Positions 8,659-14,686 of a stretch of 38,028 nt of DNA are shown here, piece by piece. The translations under genes were made by a program, and so were the position numbers. The stretch is taken from positions 1 to 38,028 of the forward strand of contig CALADI010000044.1 in NCBI GenBank assembly GCA_937890525.1, read 5' to 3'. The first letter of the stretch is position 1; every line of letters begins with the position of its first letter. The stretch comes from an uncultured Clostridia bacterium. GTDB lineage: Bacteria; Bacillota; Clostridia; Oscillospirales; Oscillospiraceae. Below the pieces are notes generated by a model, which saw only the letters and a program-made list of their open reading frames with translations, ran no database searches and had not been told where the DNA came from.

Positions 8659-8737
8659 TGTTGGTCTGTATACGGGATCTTGGATTTTTCGCCCTTTTTC
8701 GGCGGAAAACGGGATCCGATATGAGGAGTAGTACATT

Positions 8738-9874
8738 ATGGCTGAGAACAAACGAGATTACTACGAGGTGCTGGGGGTAGACAAGAACGCCAGCGCCGAC
8801 GAGATCAAAAAAGCCTACCGCAAGAAGGCAATGCAGTTCCATCCGGACCGCAACCCCGGGGACAAGGAGGCCGAGGCCAAGTTCAAGGAGGCAGGAGAAG
8901 CCTACGAGGTGCTGTCGGACGGGGATAAGCGTGCCCGCTATGACCAGTACGGCCATCAAGGTGTGGATCCCAATTTCAACCCGGGCTTCGGCGGCTTCGG
9001 GGGCGGCTTCGGCGGATTTGGCGATTTCGGGGATATTTTCGGAGATATTTTCGGCGGCGGCAGCCAGCGCTCCACCGCCAATGCCCCCCGCCGGGGTGAC
9101 AATGTGGCAGCCCGGCTGGAGCTGACCTTTGAGGAAGCCGCTTTCGGCGTGGAGAAGGAAGTTCCCGTGACCCGGATCGAGGACTGCGCCGCCTGCCACG
9201 GCACCGGCTCTGCCGACGGGGTCATCGAGACCTGCTCCAACTGCCACGGCAGCGGCAGCGTCCGCACCACCCAGAAGTTCATGGGCATGACCATGCAGTC
9301 CACCGCCCCCTGCCCCGTCTGCGGCGGCAAGGGCAAGACCATCAAGACCCCCTGCAACACCTGTAAGGGCAAGGGCAAGGTGCGCCGCACCCAGAGAATC
9401 AAGGTCAAGGTGCCTGCGGGCGTGGATGCGGATCAGACCGTGCGTGTCCGGGGCGAGGGCTGTGTCGGCTTCAACGGCGGCCCCAGCGGCGACCTGCTGG
9501 TTCAGATCGCCATCAAGCACCATAAGTTCTTCGAGCGGGACGGGGCAAATGTGCTGTGCGAGCTGCCCATTTCCTTCACCCAAGCGGCCCTGGGCGCTCA
9601 GATCGAGGTGCCCACCTTGGACGGCAAGGTGACCTACACCATCCCCGAGGGCACCCAGACCGGCACCACCTTCCGCCTCGCCAACAAGGGCATCCCCTAT
9701 GTGGGCAACCGCAACCGCCGGGGCGATCAGCTTGTGACCGTGGTGGTGGAGACCCCCACCAAGCTGAACAAGGAGCAGAAGGAGCTGCTGCGCCAGCTGG
9801 AGGGCAGTCTGGACGGCACCGGCACCCCGAAGATCAAGAAATTCTTCGACAGCGTGAAGGAACTCTTTGAGTGA
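8738..9874 (+). CDS. dnaJ: Chaperone protein DnaJ (Hsp40, type I)
   Basis: 378 aa. J domain at residues 5-70 with HPD at 35-37, which stimulates DnaK ATPase. A Gly/Phe-rich linker follows (about 74-105). The zinc-finger domain has four CxxCxGxG repeats (CAACHGTG, CSNCHGSG, CPVCGGKG, CNTCKGKG), and the C-terminal substrate-binding domains are intact. It is separated from dnaK by 121 bp containing a strong hairpin but no clear promoter, so its expression probably comes from read-through of the HrcA-controlled transcript. Confidence 0.98.
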   Translation: MAENKRDYYEVLGVDKNASADEIKKAYRKKAMQFHPDRNPGDKEAEAKFKEAGEAYEVLSDGDKRARYDQYGHQGVDPNFNPGFGGFGGGFGGFGDFGDIFGDIFGGGSQRSTANAPRRGDNVAARLELTFEEAAFGVEKEVPVTRIEDCAACHGTGSADGVIETCSNCHGSGSVRTTQKFMGMTMQSTAPCPVCGGKGKTIKTPCNTCKGKGKVRRTQRIKVKVPAGVDADQTVRVRGEGCVGFNGGPSGDLLVQIAIKHHKFFERDGANVLCELPISFTQAALGAQIEVPTLDGKVTYTIPEGTQTGTTFRLANKGIPYVGNRNRRGDQLVTVVVETPTKLNKEQKELLRQLEGSLDGTGTPKIKKFFDSVKELFE

Positions 9875-9884
9875 GGAATGATCC

Positions 9885-10376
9885 ATGAAGCGTGACGATT
9901 ACATTAGCTGGGACGAATATTTCCTGGGGGTCGCCATGCTGGCTGCCCGCCGGAGCAAGGATCCCAACACCCAAGTGGGAGCCTGCATCGTGTCCCAAGA
10001 CCATATCATCATCTCCACCGGCTACAACGGGATGCCCAAGGGCTGTTCCGACGATGAATTCCCGTGGGAGCGGGTGGGGGAGCAGACCAAGTACCCCTAT
10101 GTGGTCCATGCGGAGCTGAACGCCATTCTGAACGCCAACGGGCGGGATCTGCGGGGCAGTAAGCTGTATGTGGCGCTGTTCCCCTGCAACGAGTGCGCCA
10201 AGGCCATCATCCAGAGCGGCGTGCGGGAGGTGGTCTACCTGTCGGATAAGTATGCCGACTCCATGGCCACCATGGCGTCCAAGCGGATGCTGGATGCCGC
10301 CGGAGTCGTCTATCGGCGGCTGGAGCCTGCCGTGCGGGAGATCACGCTGGATTTCATCCCCGAGGAATTTAAGTAA
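9885..10376 (+). CDS. Deoxycytidylate (dCMP) deaminase
   Basis: 163 aa. It converts dCMP to dUMP for dTMP synthesis. The CDA-fold metal site is visible as VVHAELNAI (His and catalytic Glu) and PCNECAKAI (two Cys). The N-terminal SWDEYFLGVAMLAARRSKDP and the SDDEFPWERVGEQTKYPY insertion are typical of ComEB/dCMP deaminases and distinguish it from TadA. It starts 10 bp after the dnaJ stop with no promoter, so it probably rides on the heat-shock transcript. A hairpin follows the stop. Confidence 0.92.
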   Translation: MKRDDYISWDEYFLGVAMLAARRSKDPNTQVGACIVSQDHIIISTGYNGMPKGCSDDEFPWERVGEQTKYPYVVHAELNAILNANGRDLRGSKLYVALFPCNECAKAIIQSGVREVVYLSDKYADSMATMASKRMLDAAGVVYRRLEPAVREITLDFIPEEFK

Positions 10377-10384
10377 AGCGATCC

Positions 10385-10416
10385 AAGCGCCGACCGGGTT
10401 TTCCTGTCGGCGCTTT
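10385..10416 (+). terminator. Terminator after the heat-shock/dCMP deaminase operon
   Basis: AAGCGCCGAC (10385-10394) and GTCGGCGCTT (10406-10415) form a perfect 10-bp stem around an 11-nt loop, followed by only a short T run. Confidence 0.65.
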
Positions 10417-10458
10417 CGTCTGCCCCGAAATTTCGCAAAGAAAACTTTGCAAAATGTA

Positions 10459-10487
10459 TTGACAAGTTTACTTGGCAGTGCTATATT
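10459..10487 (+). promoter_or_regulatory. Promoter of the small membrane protein/XRE cassette
   Basis: TTGACA (10459-10464), 17 bp, TATATT (10482-10487). An operator-like palindrome fills the spacer. Confidence 0.85.
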
Positions 10488-10508
10488 TGTTTTACCAAGT
10501 AAACTTGG
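10463..10508. promoter_or_regulatory. Paired palindromic operators on the cassette promoter
   Basis: Site 1 is CAAGT-TT-ACTTG (10463-10474), between the -35 and -10 boxes. Site 2 is CCAAGT-AA-ACTTGG (10495-10508), a perfect palindrome just past the predicted start. Centres are 33 bp apart, about three helical turns. Together the sites also form a larger inverted repeat. The likely binder is the XRE protein encoded at the end of the cassette (inference). A related GCAAAG-AAAA-CTTTGC palindrome lies just upstream at 10435-10450. Confidence 0.75.
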
Positions 10509-10531
10509 CAAATCAGAAAGGGGGATCCGAA

Positions 10532-10858
10532 ATGGATCGAGAAGAGATTCTGCAAAGAGCCAAAAAGGAACGCAGCAGCGAATACGAGCAGACGGTGTAC
10601 CAGAAGATCTTGAGCAGAAGTGTATTCTGGGTCATGGCGCTTTGTGCATTTTTCTGGCTGGTGAAGGTGATTCATGGGGATCTGGCGGGCTTACCGCAGG
10701 TTCACGCCTATGAATTTCCGGCGATTCTGATGGGGTATGCCGCATATGTCTATCTGGGTACATTTTTTCGACTGAAAAGCAGATGGCATCTGATCTGCGG
10801 CAGTCTGTTTGCGCTGGGGTTTGTGATTTTTGTGGTGCAGTTCTTTGTACATCTGTGA
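10532..10858 (+). CDS. Small membrane protein (DUF6442-like), first copy
   Basis: 108 aa, starting MDREEILQRAKKERSSEYEQ, with AAAGGGGG upstream. A charged cytoplasmic N-terminus (about residues 1-25) is followed by three hydrophobic segments (roughly 29-46, 58-78 and 84-106). The N-terminal block is shared with the next protein (MDREEIL), so the pair appear to be diverged duplicates. I associate this pattern with the DUF6442 family of short Firmicutes membrane proteins found beside XRE regulators; that assignment is from memory. Function unknown. Confidence 0.75.
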   Translation: MDREEILQRAKKERSSEYEQTVYQKILSRSVFWVMALCAFFWLVKVIHGDLAGLPQVHAYEFPAILMGYAAYVYLGTFFRLKSRWHLICGSLFALGFVIFVVQFFVHL

Positions 10859-10873
10859 AAATGGAGGATCATG

Positions 10874-11188
10874 ATGGATCGAGAAGAGATTCTGGCAAAA
10901 AGCCGAAAAGAAAATGCCTATGGGGACGAACGGGAAAAGGAGATCCGGGTGAAGCGGGACGGAATTGCCATGTGGGGTGAGATCCTGCTGGGACTGGTGC
11001 TGATGGCGCTGAAAATCGCCAACGGGCGTCCTGCGGGGGATATCATCGCCCTGTTTTCCTGTTATTCCGGGGTGGCATTCGTCTATGAGGGCATCCGGCT
11101 GAAGCACGGCTGGGAGATCGCGTTTGGGGCGGGGATGCTGATCCTGGCGGTCTACAGCTTTTGGCAGTTCTGCGCGGGGCTGAGATGA
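10874..11188 (+). CDS. Small membrane protein (DUF6442-like), second copy
   Basis: 104 aa from the second of two adjacent ATGs (10871 and 10874). The second gives better spacing to GGAGG (10863-10867) and the same MDREEIL start as the preceding gene. A charged N-terminus (KSRKENAYGDEREKEIRVKRDG) is followed by three predicted membrane segments (about 31-48, 54-72 and 80-102). The stop codon overlaps the start of the XRE gene (ATGA), so the two are translationally coupled. Function unknown. Confidence 0.78.
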   Translation: MDREEILAKSRKENAYGDEREKEIRVKRDGIAMWGEILLGLVLMALKIANGRPAGDIIALFSCYSGVAFVYEGIRLKHGWEIAFGAGMLILAVYSFWQFCAGLR

Positions 11189-11394
11189 TGGATGATAAGC
11201 TGATTCTAAAGAACCGGCTGAAGGAAGCCCGGGGGGAGCGGAAGATCTCCCAGCAGGCGCTGGCGGACATGGTGGGCGTGTCCCGCAACACCATCAGCTC
11301 CATTGAGACGGGGCAGTTCAACCCCACGGCGAAGCTGGCGCTGATCCTGTGCATTGCGCTGGATATGAAATTCGAGGAACTGTTCTATTTCTGA
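11185..11394 (+). CDS. Short XRE-family regulator of the cassette
   Basis: 69 aa (68 if the adjacent ATG at 11188 is used). The protein is almost entirely a helix-turn-helix domain: LKEARGERKISQQALADMVG, then VSRNTISSIETGQFNPTAKLALILCIALDMKFEELFYF. Such minimal XRE proteins typically repress their own operon together with adjacent small membrane proteins. The paired palindromes on the cassette promoter fit this. Overlap with the preceding gene supports co-expression. Confidence 0.88.
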   Translation: MMDDKLILKNRLKEARGERKISQQALADMVGVSRNTISSIETGQFNPTAKLALILCIALDMKFEELFYF

Positions 11395-11435
11395 ACAAAG
11401 AATCCAAATATGTACCACATCAGTCTGTAACGCCA

Positions 11436-11464
11436 TTGCGTCGGGGGGCAAATTCCACTATAAT
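11436..11464 (+). promoter_or_regulatory. Promoter of nahK
   Basis: TTGCGT (11436-11441), 17 bp, TATAAT (11459-11464). Confidence 0.65.
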
Positions 11465-11501
11465 TGAAGAAAAGAACACAATGGAAATTGGAGGAATTAC
11501 C

Positions 11502-12626
11502 ATGAATATGCCTTATATCCCGGCGCAGGAGCCCATCCTTGGCGAGGTGCTCGCCGCCTATGACTTCCCCCAGACCCTTCTGGGCGCTGTGCGCTACGGT
11601 CAGGGGCACATCAACGATACCTTCTGCGTGGTCTGCCAAGGGCAGGAGGGGGACGCCGTCCGCTATATTTTGCAGGGGCTGTCCAGCGCCGCTTTCCCCC
11701 ACCCGGAGGAGCTGATGGAGAATTTCGTGGGCATCACCTCCTACCTGCGGGAGAAGATCGTGGCTGCCGGCGGCGATCCCCTGCGGGAGACCTTGTCCCT
11801 GGTCAAGACCAGAGAGGGCAAGGACTTCTACACCGATTCCAACGGCAAGGTGTGGCGTCTGACCCCCTTCATCGAGAACACCGACTGCTTCCAGACGGCT
11901 ACCCCGGAGCTTTTTGAGGCTTCTGCCCGTGCTTTCGGCAGATTCCAGCGGCTTCTGGGCGGGTATCCTGCTGAGACACTTCACGAGACTATCGTCAAGT
12001 TCCACGACACCGAGGACCGCTACGCTAAGTTTGAAGCGGCGGTGGCGGCGGACAAGGTGGGCCGGGTGAAGGATGCCGCTGAGGAGATCCAGTTCGTCCG
12101 GGACCGCAAGAACGACTGCTCCGTGGCGCTTCAGGCCCTGCGGGAGGGCAAGCTGCCCCTGCGGGTCACCCACAACGATACCAAGCTGAACAACATCCTG
12201 GTTGACCGCACCACCGGCGAGGGAATCTGCGTCATCGATCTGGACACCACCATGCCCGGACTTTCCATGAACGACTTCGGTGATTCCATCCGCTTCGGCG
12301 CCAACCACAGCGCCGAGGACGAGAAGGATCTGACCAAGGTGAATTTCGACATCGACCTGTACGAGGTGTTCACCAGAGGGTTCCTTGAGGGTGCTGCGGG
12401 GAGCCTGACCCCGGAGGAGCTGGAGTACCTGCCTTGGGGTGCACGGCTGATGACGCTGGAATGCGGCATCCGCTTCCTGACGGACTACCTTGACGGCGAC
12501 CACTACTTCCGGATCCACCGCCCGGAGCACAATCTGGACCGCTGCCGCACCCAGTTCAAGCTGGTCAAGGACATGGAAGAGCAGTTCGACGCCATGCACG
12601 CCGTGGTCAGCAAGTACGCAAAGTGA
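11502..12626 (+). CDS. nahK: N-acetylhexosamine 1-kinase
   Basis: 374 aa. It is predicted to phosphorylate GlcNAc or GalNAc at C1, the step after phosphorolysis of lacto-N-biose or galacto-N-biose. The protein resembles bifidobacterial NahK/LnpB throughout: GQGHINDTF (phosphate-binding region), TIVKFHDTEDRY, RVTHNDTKLNN with catalytic D226, VIDLDTTMPG (metal-binding), DFGDSIRFGA and LECGIRFLTDYLDGD. It belongs to the aminoglycoside phosphotransferase fold. The start has a GGAGG at 5-9 bp; a longer open frame upstream overlaps the XRE gene and is rejected. The phosphorylase and transporter it would work with are at 22082-27798, so here the kinase has its own promoter rather than sitting in that operon. 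Confidence 0.88.
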   Translation: MNMPYIPAQEPILGEVLAAYDFPQTLLGAVRYGQGHINDTFCVVCQGQEGDAVRYILQGLSSAAFPHPEELMENFVGITSYLREKIVAAGGDPLRETLSLVKTREGKDFYTDSNGKVWRLTPFIENTDCFQTATPELFEASARAFGRFQRLLGGYPAETLHETIVKFHDTEDRYAKFEAAVAADKVGRVKDAAEEIQFVRDRKNDCSVALQALREGKLPLRVTHNDTKLNNILVDRTTGEGICVIDLDTTMPGLSMNDFGDSIRFGANHSAEDEKDLTKVNFDIDLYEVFTRGFLEGAAGSLTPEELEYLPWGARLMTLECGIRFLTDYLDGDHYFRIHRPEHNLDRCRTQFKLVKDMEEQFDAMHAVVSKYAK

Positions 12627-12680
12627 TTTTTTAAGTCAAAGAGGTTCTTGCGTAGAGGTTTACCCAAAGGCGCTGCACCA

Positions 12681-12814
12681 AAGCCTCCCCTGAGTAAGGG
12701 GAGGTGGCAAAAATCTATGATTTTTGACGGAGGGGTTGGCGATTTCCGAACATTCCGAAACACGATCCCTCAGTCACGCTTTTCGCGTGACAGCTCCCTT
12801 TACGCAAGGGAGCC
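12681..12814. repeat. Palindrome-rich intergenic element, MITE/REP-like
   Basis: About 135 bp with three perfect stem-loops: CCTCCCC/GGGGAGG (12684-12690 with 12698-12704), GTCACGC/GCGTGAC (12773-12779 with 12785-12791) and GCTCCCTT/AAGGGAGC (12793-12800 with 12806-12813). The ends are imperfectly inverted (AAGCCTCCC against GGGAGCC). The layout, including CCCTCAGTCAC...GTGACAGCTCCC, resembles a dispersed repeat I recall from Faecalibacterium and relatives. Only one copy is in this window, so repeat status is inferred. No gene is seen in it. Confidence 0.6.
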
Positions 12815-12848
12815 GTGGGCGCAGGAACGCCAGAGCGTCTTTCATAGG

Positions 12849-12878
12849 AAAAGCCGAGAGCATCCGCTCTCGGCTTTT
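12849..12878. terminator. Bidirectional terminator
   Basis: AAAAGCCGAGAG (12849-12860) and CTCTCGGCTTTT (12867-12878) form a perfect 12-bp stem with a 6-nt loop and T runs on both strands. It closes the minus-strand membrane protein gene and probably nahK read-through. Confidence 0.85.
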
Positions 12879-12891
12879 GGCGTGTATGGGG

Positions 12892-13425
12892 TCAAGTCTC
12901 TTCCTGTTTGGAAGAGCGGAAGAACAGGTGGAAGAACAGACGGTAGAGCATGAAGATCCCAAGGGGAATCAACAGCAGAAGCAGCAAAGCCCCGGTCAGC
13001 TCCATCAGCAGGAAGAACCCGGCGAGTACCATGCCAAAGACCATCTCCCGGATGCCCAGAGTGCTGCGACAGCGGAGCCAAAGCACCAATTCATAGACTG
13101 CGGTGGCGATGGGAATGGAAAAGATGGTGTATCTGGGAGCGCCAAGGTGCCTGCACACCAGAAACATGACCGGTGAAACGGCGATGACAAGAATGGATGC
13201 ACCCAGCAGGGGCGCCATGTCGAAGGGATCCTCTTGACAGCGCTTTGCCGAGAAGCGGACGAGCCAGCTCTGGGGCGCCATCATGGTGTACAGCCCAAAC
13301 AGCACCAGCACGATCAGCAGACCATAGCCCATTGCGGCAGTATTCGCATTCAGCATCAGATTTGTGGAGCAATAGGCGATACAGGGAATGGGAGCCAACA
13401 GCTTGGCGTAAGTTTTTTGCTTCAT
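12892..13425 (-). CDS. Multi-pass membrane protein, function unknown
   Basis: 177 aa from MKQKTYAKLL, chosen for the AAAGGAGGAAAT site directly upstream; the longer open frame runs through the promoter. Hydrophobic segments are visible at roughly 8-28, 32-50, 72-92, 100-118, 125-140 and 143-168, so five or six membrane spans are expected, with short basic loops. I recognise no domain. It has its own promoter and terminator and stands alone between two plus-strand genes. Confidence 0.7.
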   Translation of the reverse strand: MKQKTYAKLLAPIPCIAYCSTNLMLNANTAAMGYGLLIVLVLFGLYTMMAPQSWLVRFSAKRCQEDPFDMAPLLGASILVIAVSPVMFLVCRHLGAPRYTIFSIPIATAVYELVLWLRCRSTLGIREMVFGMVLAGFFLLMELTGALLLLLLIPLGIFMLYRLFFHLFFRSSKQEET

Positions 13426-13489
13426 GGGATTTCCTCCTTTCGAAATGAAACGGCAGACCAAAGCAAATGTGCATATATTGCCTATATTC

Positions 13490-13518
13490 ATGATAAGATG
13501 CGGAATCAAAAATGTCAA
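13490..13518 (-). promoter_or_regulatory. Promoter of the 177-aa membrane protein gene
   Basis: Minus strand TTGACA (13513-13518), 17 bp, TATCAT (13490-13495). Confidence 0.7.
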
Positions 13519-13586
13519 TAATAAACAACTCTGGCGCAGAAAAATTCGCACGCCAGAGTGCAAGTTCCTCCGCCGGGGAAAAGAAC

Positions 13587-13615
13587 TTGATTTTTGCCGG
13601 GGAATTCGGTATATT
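13587..13615 (+). promoter_or_regulatory. Promoter of the degV-family gene
   Basis: TTGATT (13587-13592), 17 bp, TATATT (13610-13615). Confidence 0.6.
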
Positions 13616-13689
13616 ATTATAGTATTCTATGATAGGCGCAGTAGTATCGCCCTTCTTTTCTGCCCCCGGCAGAGAAAGGAACCGACCTT

Positions 13690-14553
13690 ATGTATAAAAT
13701 CAAAATTTCCACCGATTCGACATCGGATATCCCCAAGACATTGGCACAGGAACTGAATATTTCCATCCTGCCCCTGACCATCCATGTGCAGGGCAGGGAA
13801 TATCTGGATGGGGTGGATCTGACCCCGGAGGAATTCTATGACCTGCTGGAGCGCAGCGAGGAGCTGCCCACCACCAGTCAGGTCAGCGCCGCCCGGTATA
13901 CGGCGCTGTATGAGCAGGTCTGGCAGGAGGGGTACACCCATCTGATCCACACCAGCATCAACTCCAAGGGCTCCGGCACCTATCAGGCCGCCGTGATCTC
14001 CCGGCAGATGTTCTTCGAGGAGCATCCCGAAGCGGCGCAGCAGCTCACCATTGAGATCATCGACTCCCAGACCTACTCCATGATCTACGGCTGGGGCGTG
14101 GTGGAGGGAGCAAGAGCCGCCCAAAACGGCGCAGACCCCCAGCAGGTCATCGACACCATCACCGAATGGGTCCGCAACGGACGGGGGATGTTCGTGCCCA
14201 TGAACCTGCGGTTCGTCCGCAAGTCCGGCAGAGTCAGCGCCGCCGCCGCCTTCGTGGGGGATGCCATGGGACTCAAGCCCCTCATCACCTTTGAGGACGG
14301 GGCGTCCAAGGTGGTGTCCAAGTTCCGGGGGGACAAGCGTGCCATCAGCGGACTGCTGGACACGGTGAAGAAAGAGCGCAAGCCCGGCACGCCCTACTGC
14401 TTGGTCTACGGCAGCAACCCGGAGATCTACGAGAAGCTGAAGCAGACCTGCGAAGAAGAACTGGATCAGCCCCCGGTGCTCAGCTACCCGGTGGGCAACA
14501 TCATCTCCATCAACACCGGCCCCGATATGATGGCGGTCATTTACAGAAGATGA
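13690..14553 (+). CDS. DegV family protein (FakB-like fatty-acid-binding protein)
   Basis: 287 aa, full length. DegV/FakB proteins bind a fatty acid and present it to the kinase FakA for incorporation into phospholipid. The family pattern is clear: IKISTDSTSDIP at the N-terminus, ILPLTIHVQGREYLDG, LPTTSQVSAA, then HTSINSKGSGTYQAA, IDSQTYSMIYG, LRFVRKSGRVSAAAA and the C-terminal GNIISINTGPDMMAVIY. Genomes usually encode several paralogues, and the partner FakA is not in this window. The ribosome site (GAGAAAGGAA) is acceptable. Confidence 0.92.
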   Translation: MYKIKISTDSTSDIPKTLAQELNISILPLTIHVQGREYLDGVDLTPEEFYDLLERSEELPTTSQVSAARYTALYEQVWQEGYTHLIHTSINSKGSGTYQAAVISRQMFFEEHPEAAQQLTIEIIDSQTYSMIYGWGVVEGARAAQNGADPQQVIDTITEWVRNGRGMFVPMNLRFVRKSGRVSAAAAFVGDAMGLKPLITFEDGASKVVSKFRGDKRAISGLLDTVKKERKPGTPYCLVYGSNPEIYEKLKQTCEEELDQPPVLSYPVGNIISINTGPDMMAVIYRR

Positions 14554-14579
14554 TGAAAACTCCATAAAAACGCAAAAAC

Positions 14580-14617
14580 CCGGCAGGAACCATGCGGTTC
14601 CTGCCGGATCTTTTATT
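14580..14617 (+). terminator. Terminator of the degV-family gene
   Basis: CCGGCAGGAACC and GGTTCCTGCCGG form a perfect 12-bp stem with a 4-nt loop, followed by ATCTTTTATT. Confidence 0.88.
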
Positions 14618-14636
14618 CTGCGGTAGCGCCCGCGGA

Positions 14637-14676
14637 AAGCAAGCAGGCGGCACATTGCTGTGCCGCCTGCTTGCTT
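14637..14676. terminator. Very strong hairpin, terminator of the flavodiiron gene
   Basis: Two 18-nt arms (14637-14654 and 14659-14676; core GCAGGCGGCACA/TGTGCCGCCTGC) pair perfectly around a 4-nt loop, 10 bp beyond the stop codon of the minus-strand gene. The T run is short. With the preceding hairpin it insulates the convergent transcripts. Confidence 0.7.
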
Positions 14677-14686
14677 AGATTTGGGA

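Noticed and set aside
12681..12814. Hairpin cluster considered as a CRISPR array or structured ncRNA.
   Set aside because: There are no equally spaced direct repeats, and the three stems are unrelated in sequence to each other apart from the CTCCC/GGGAG arms; a repeat element is simpler.
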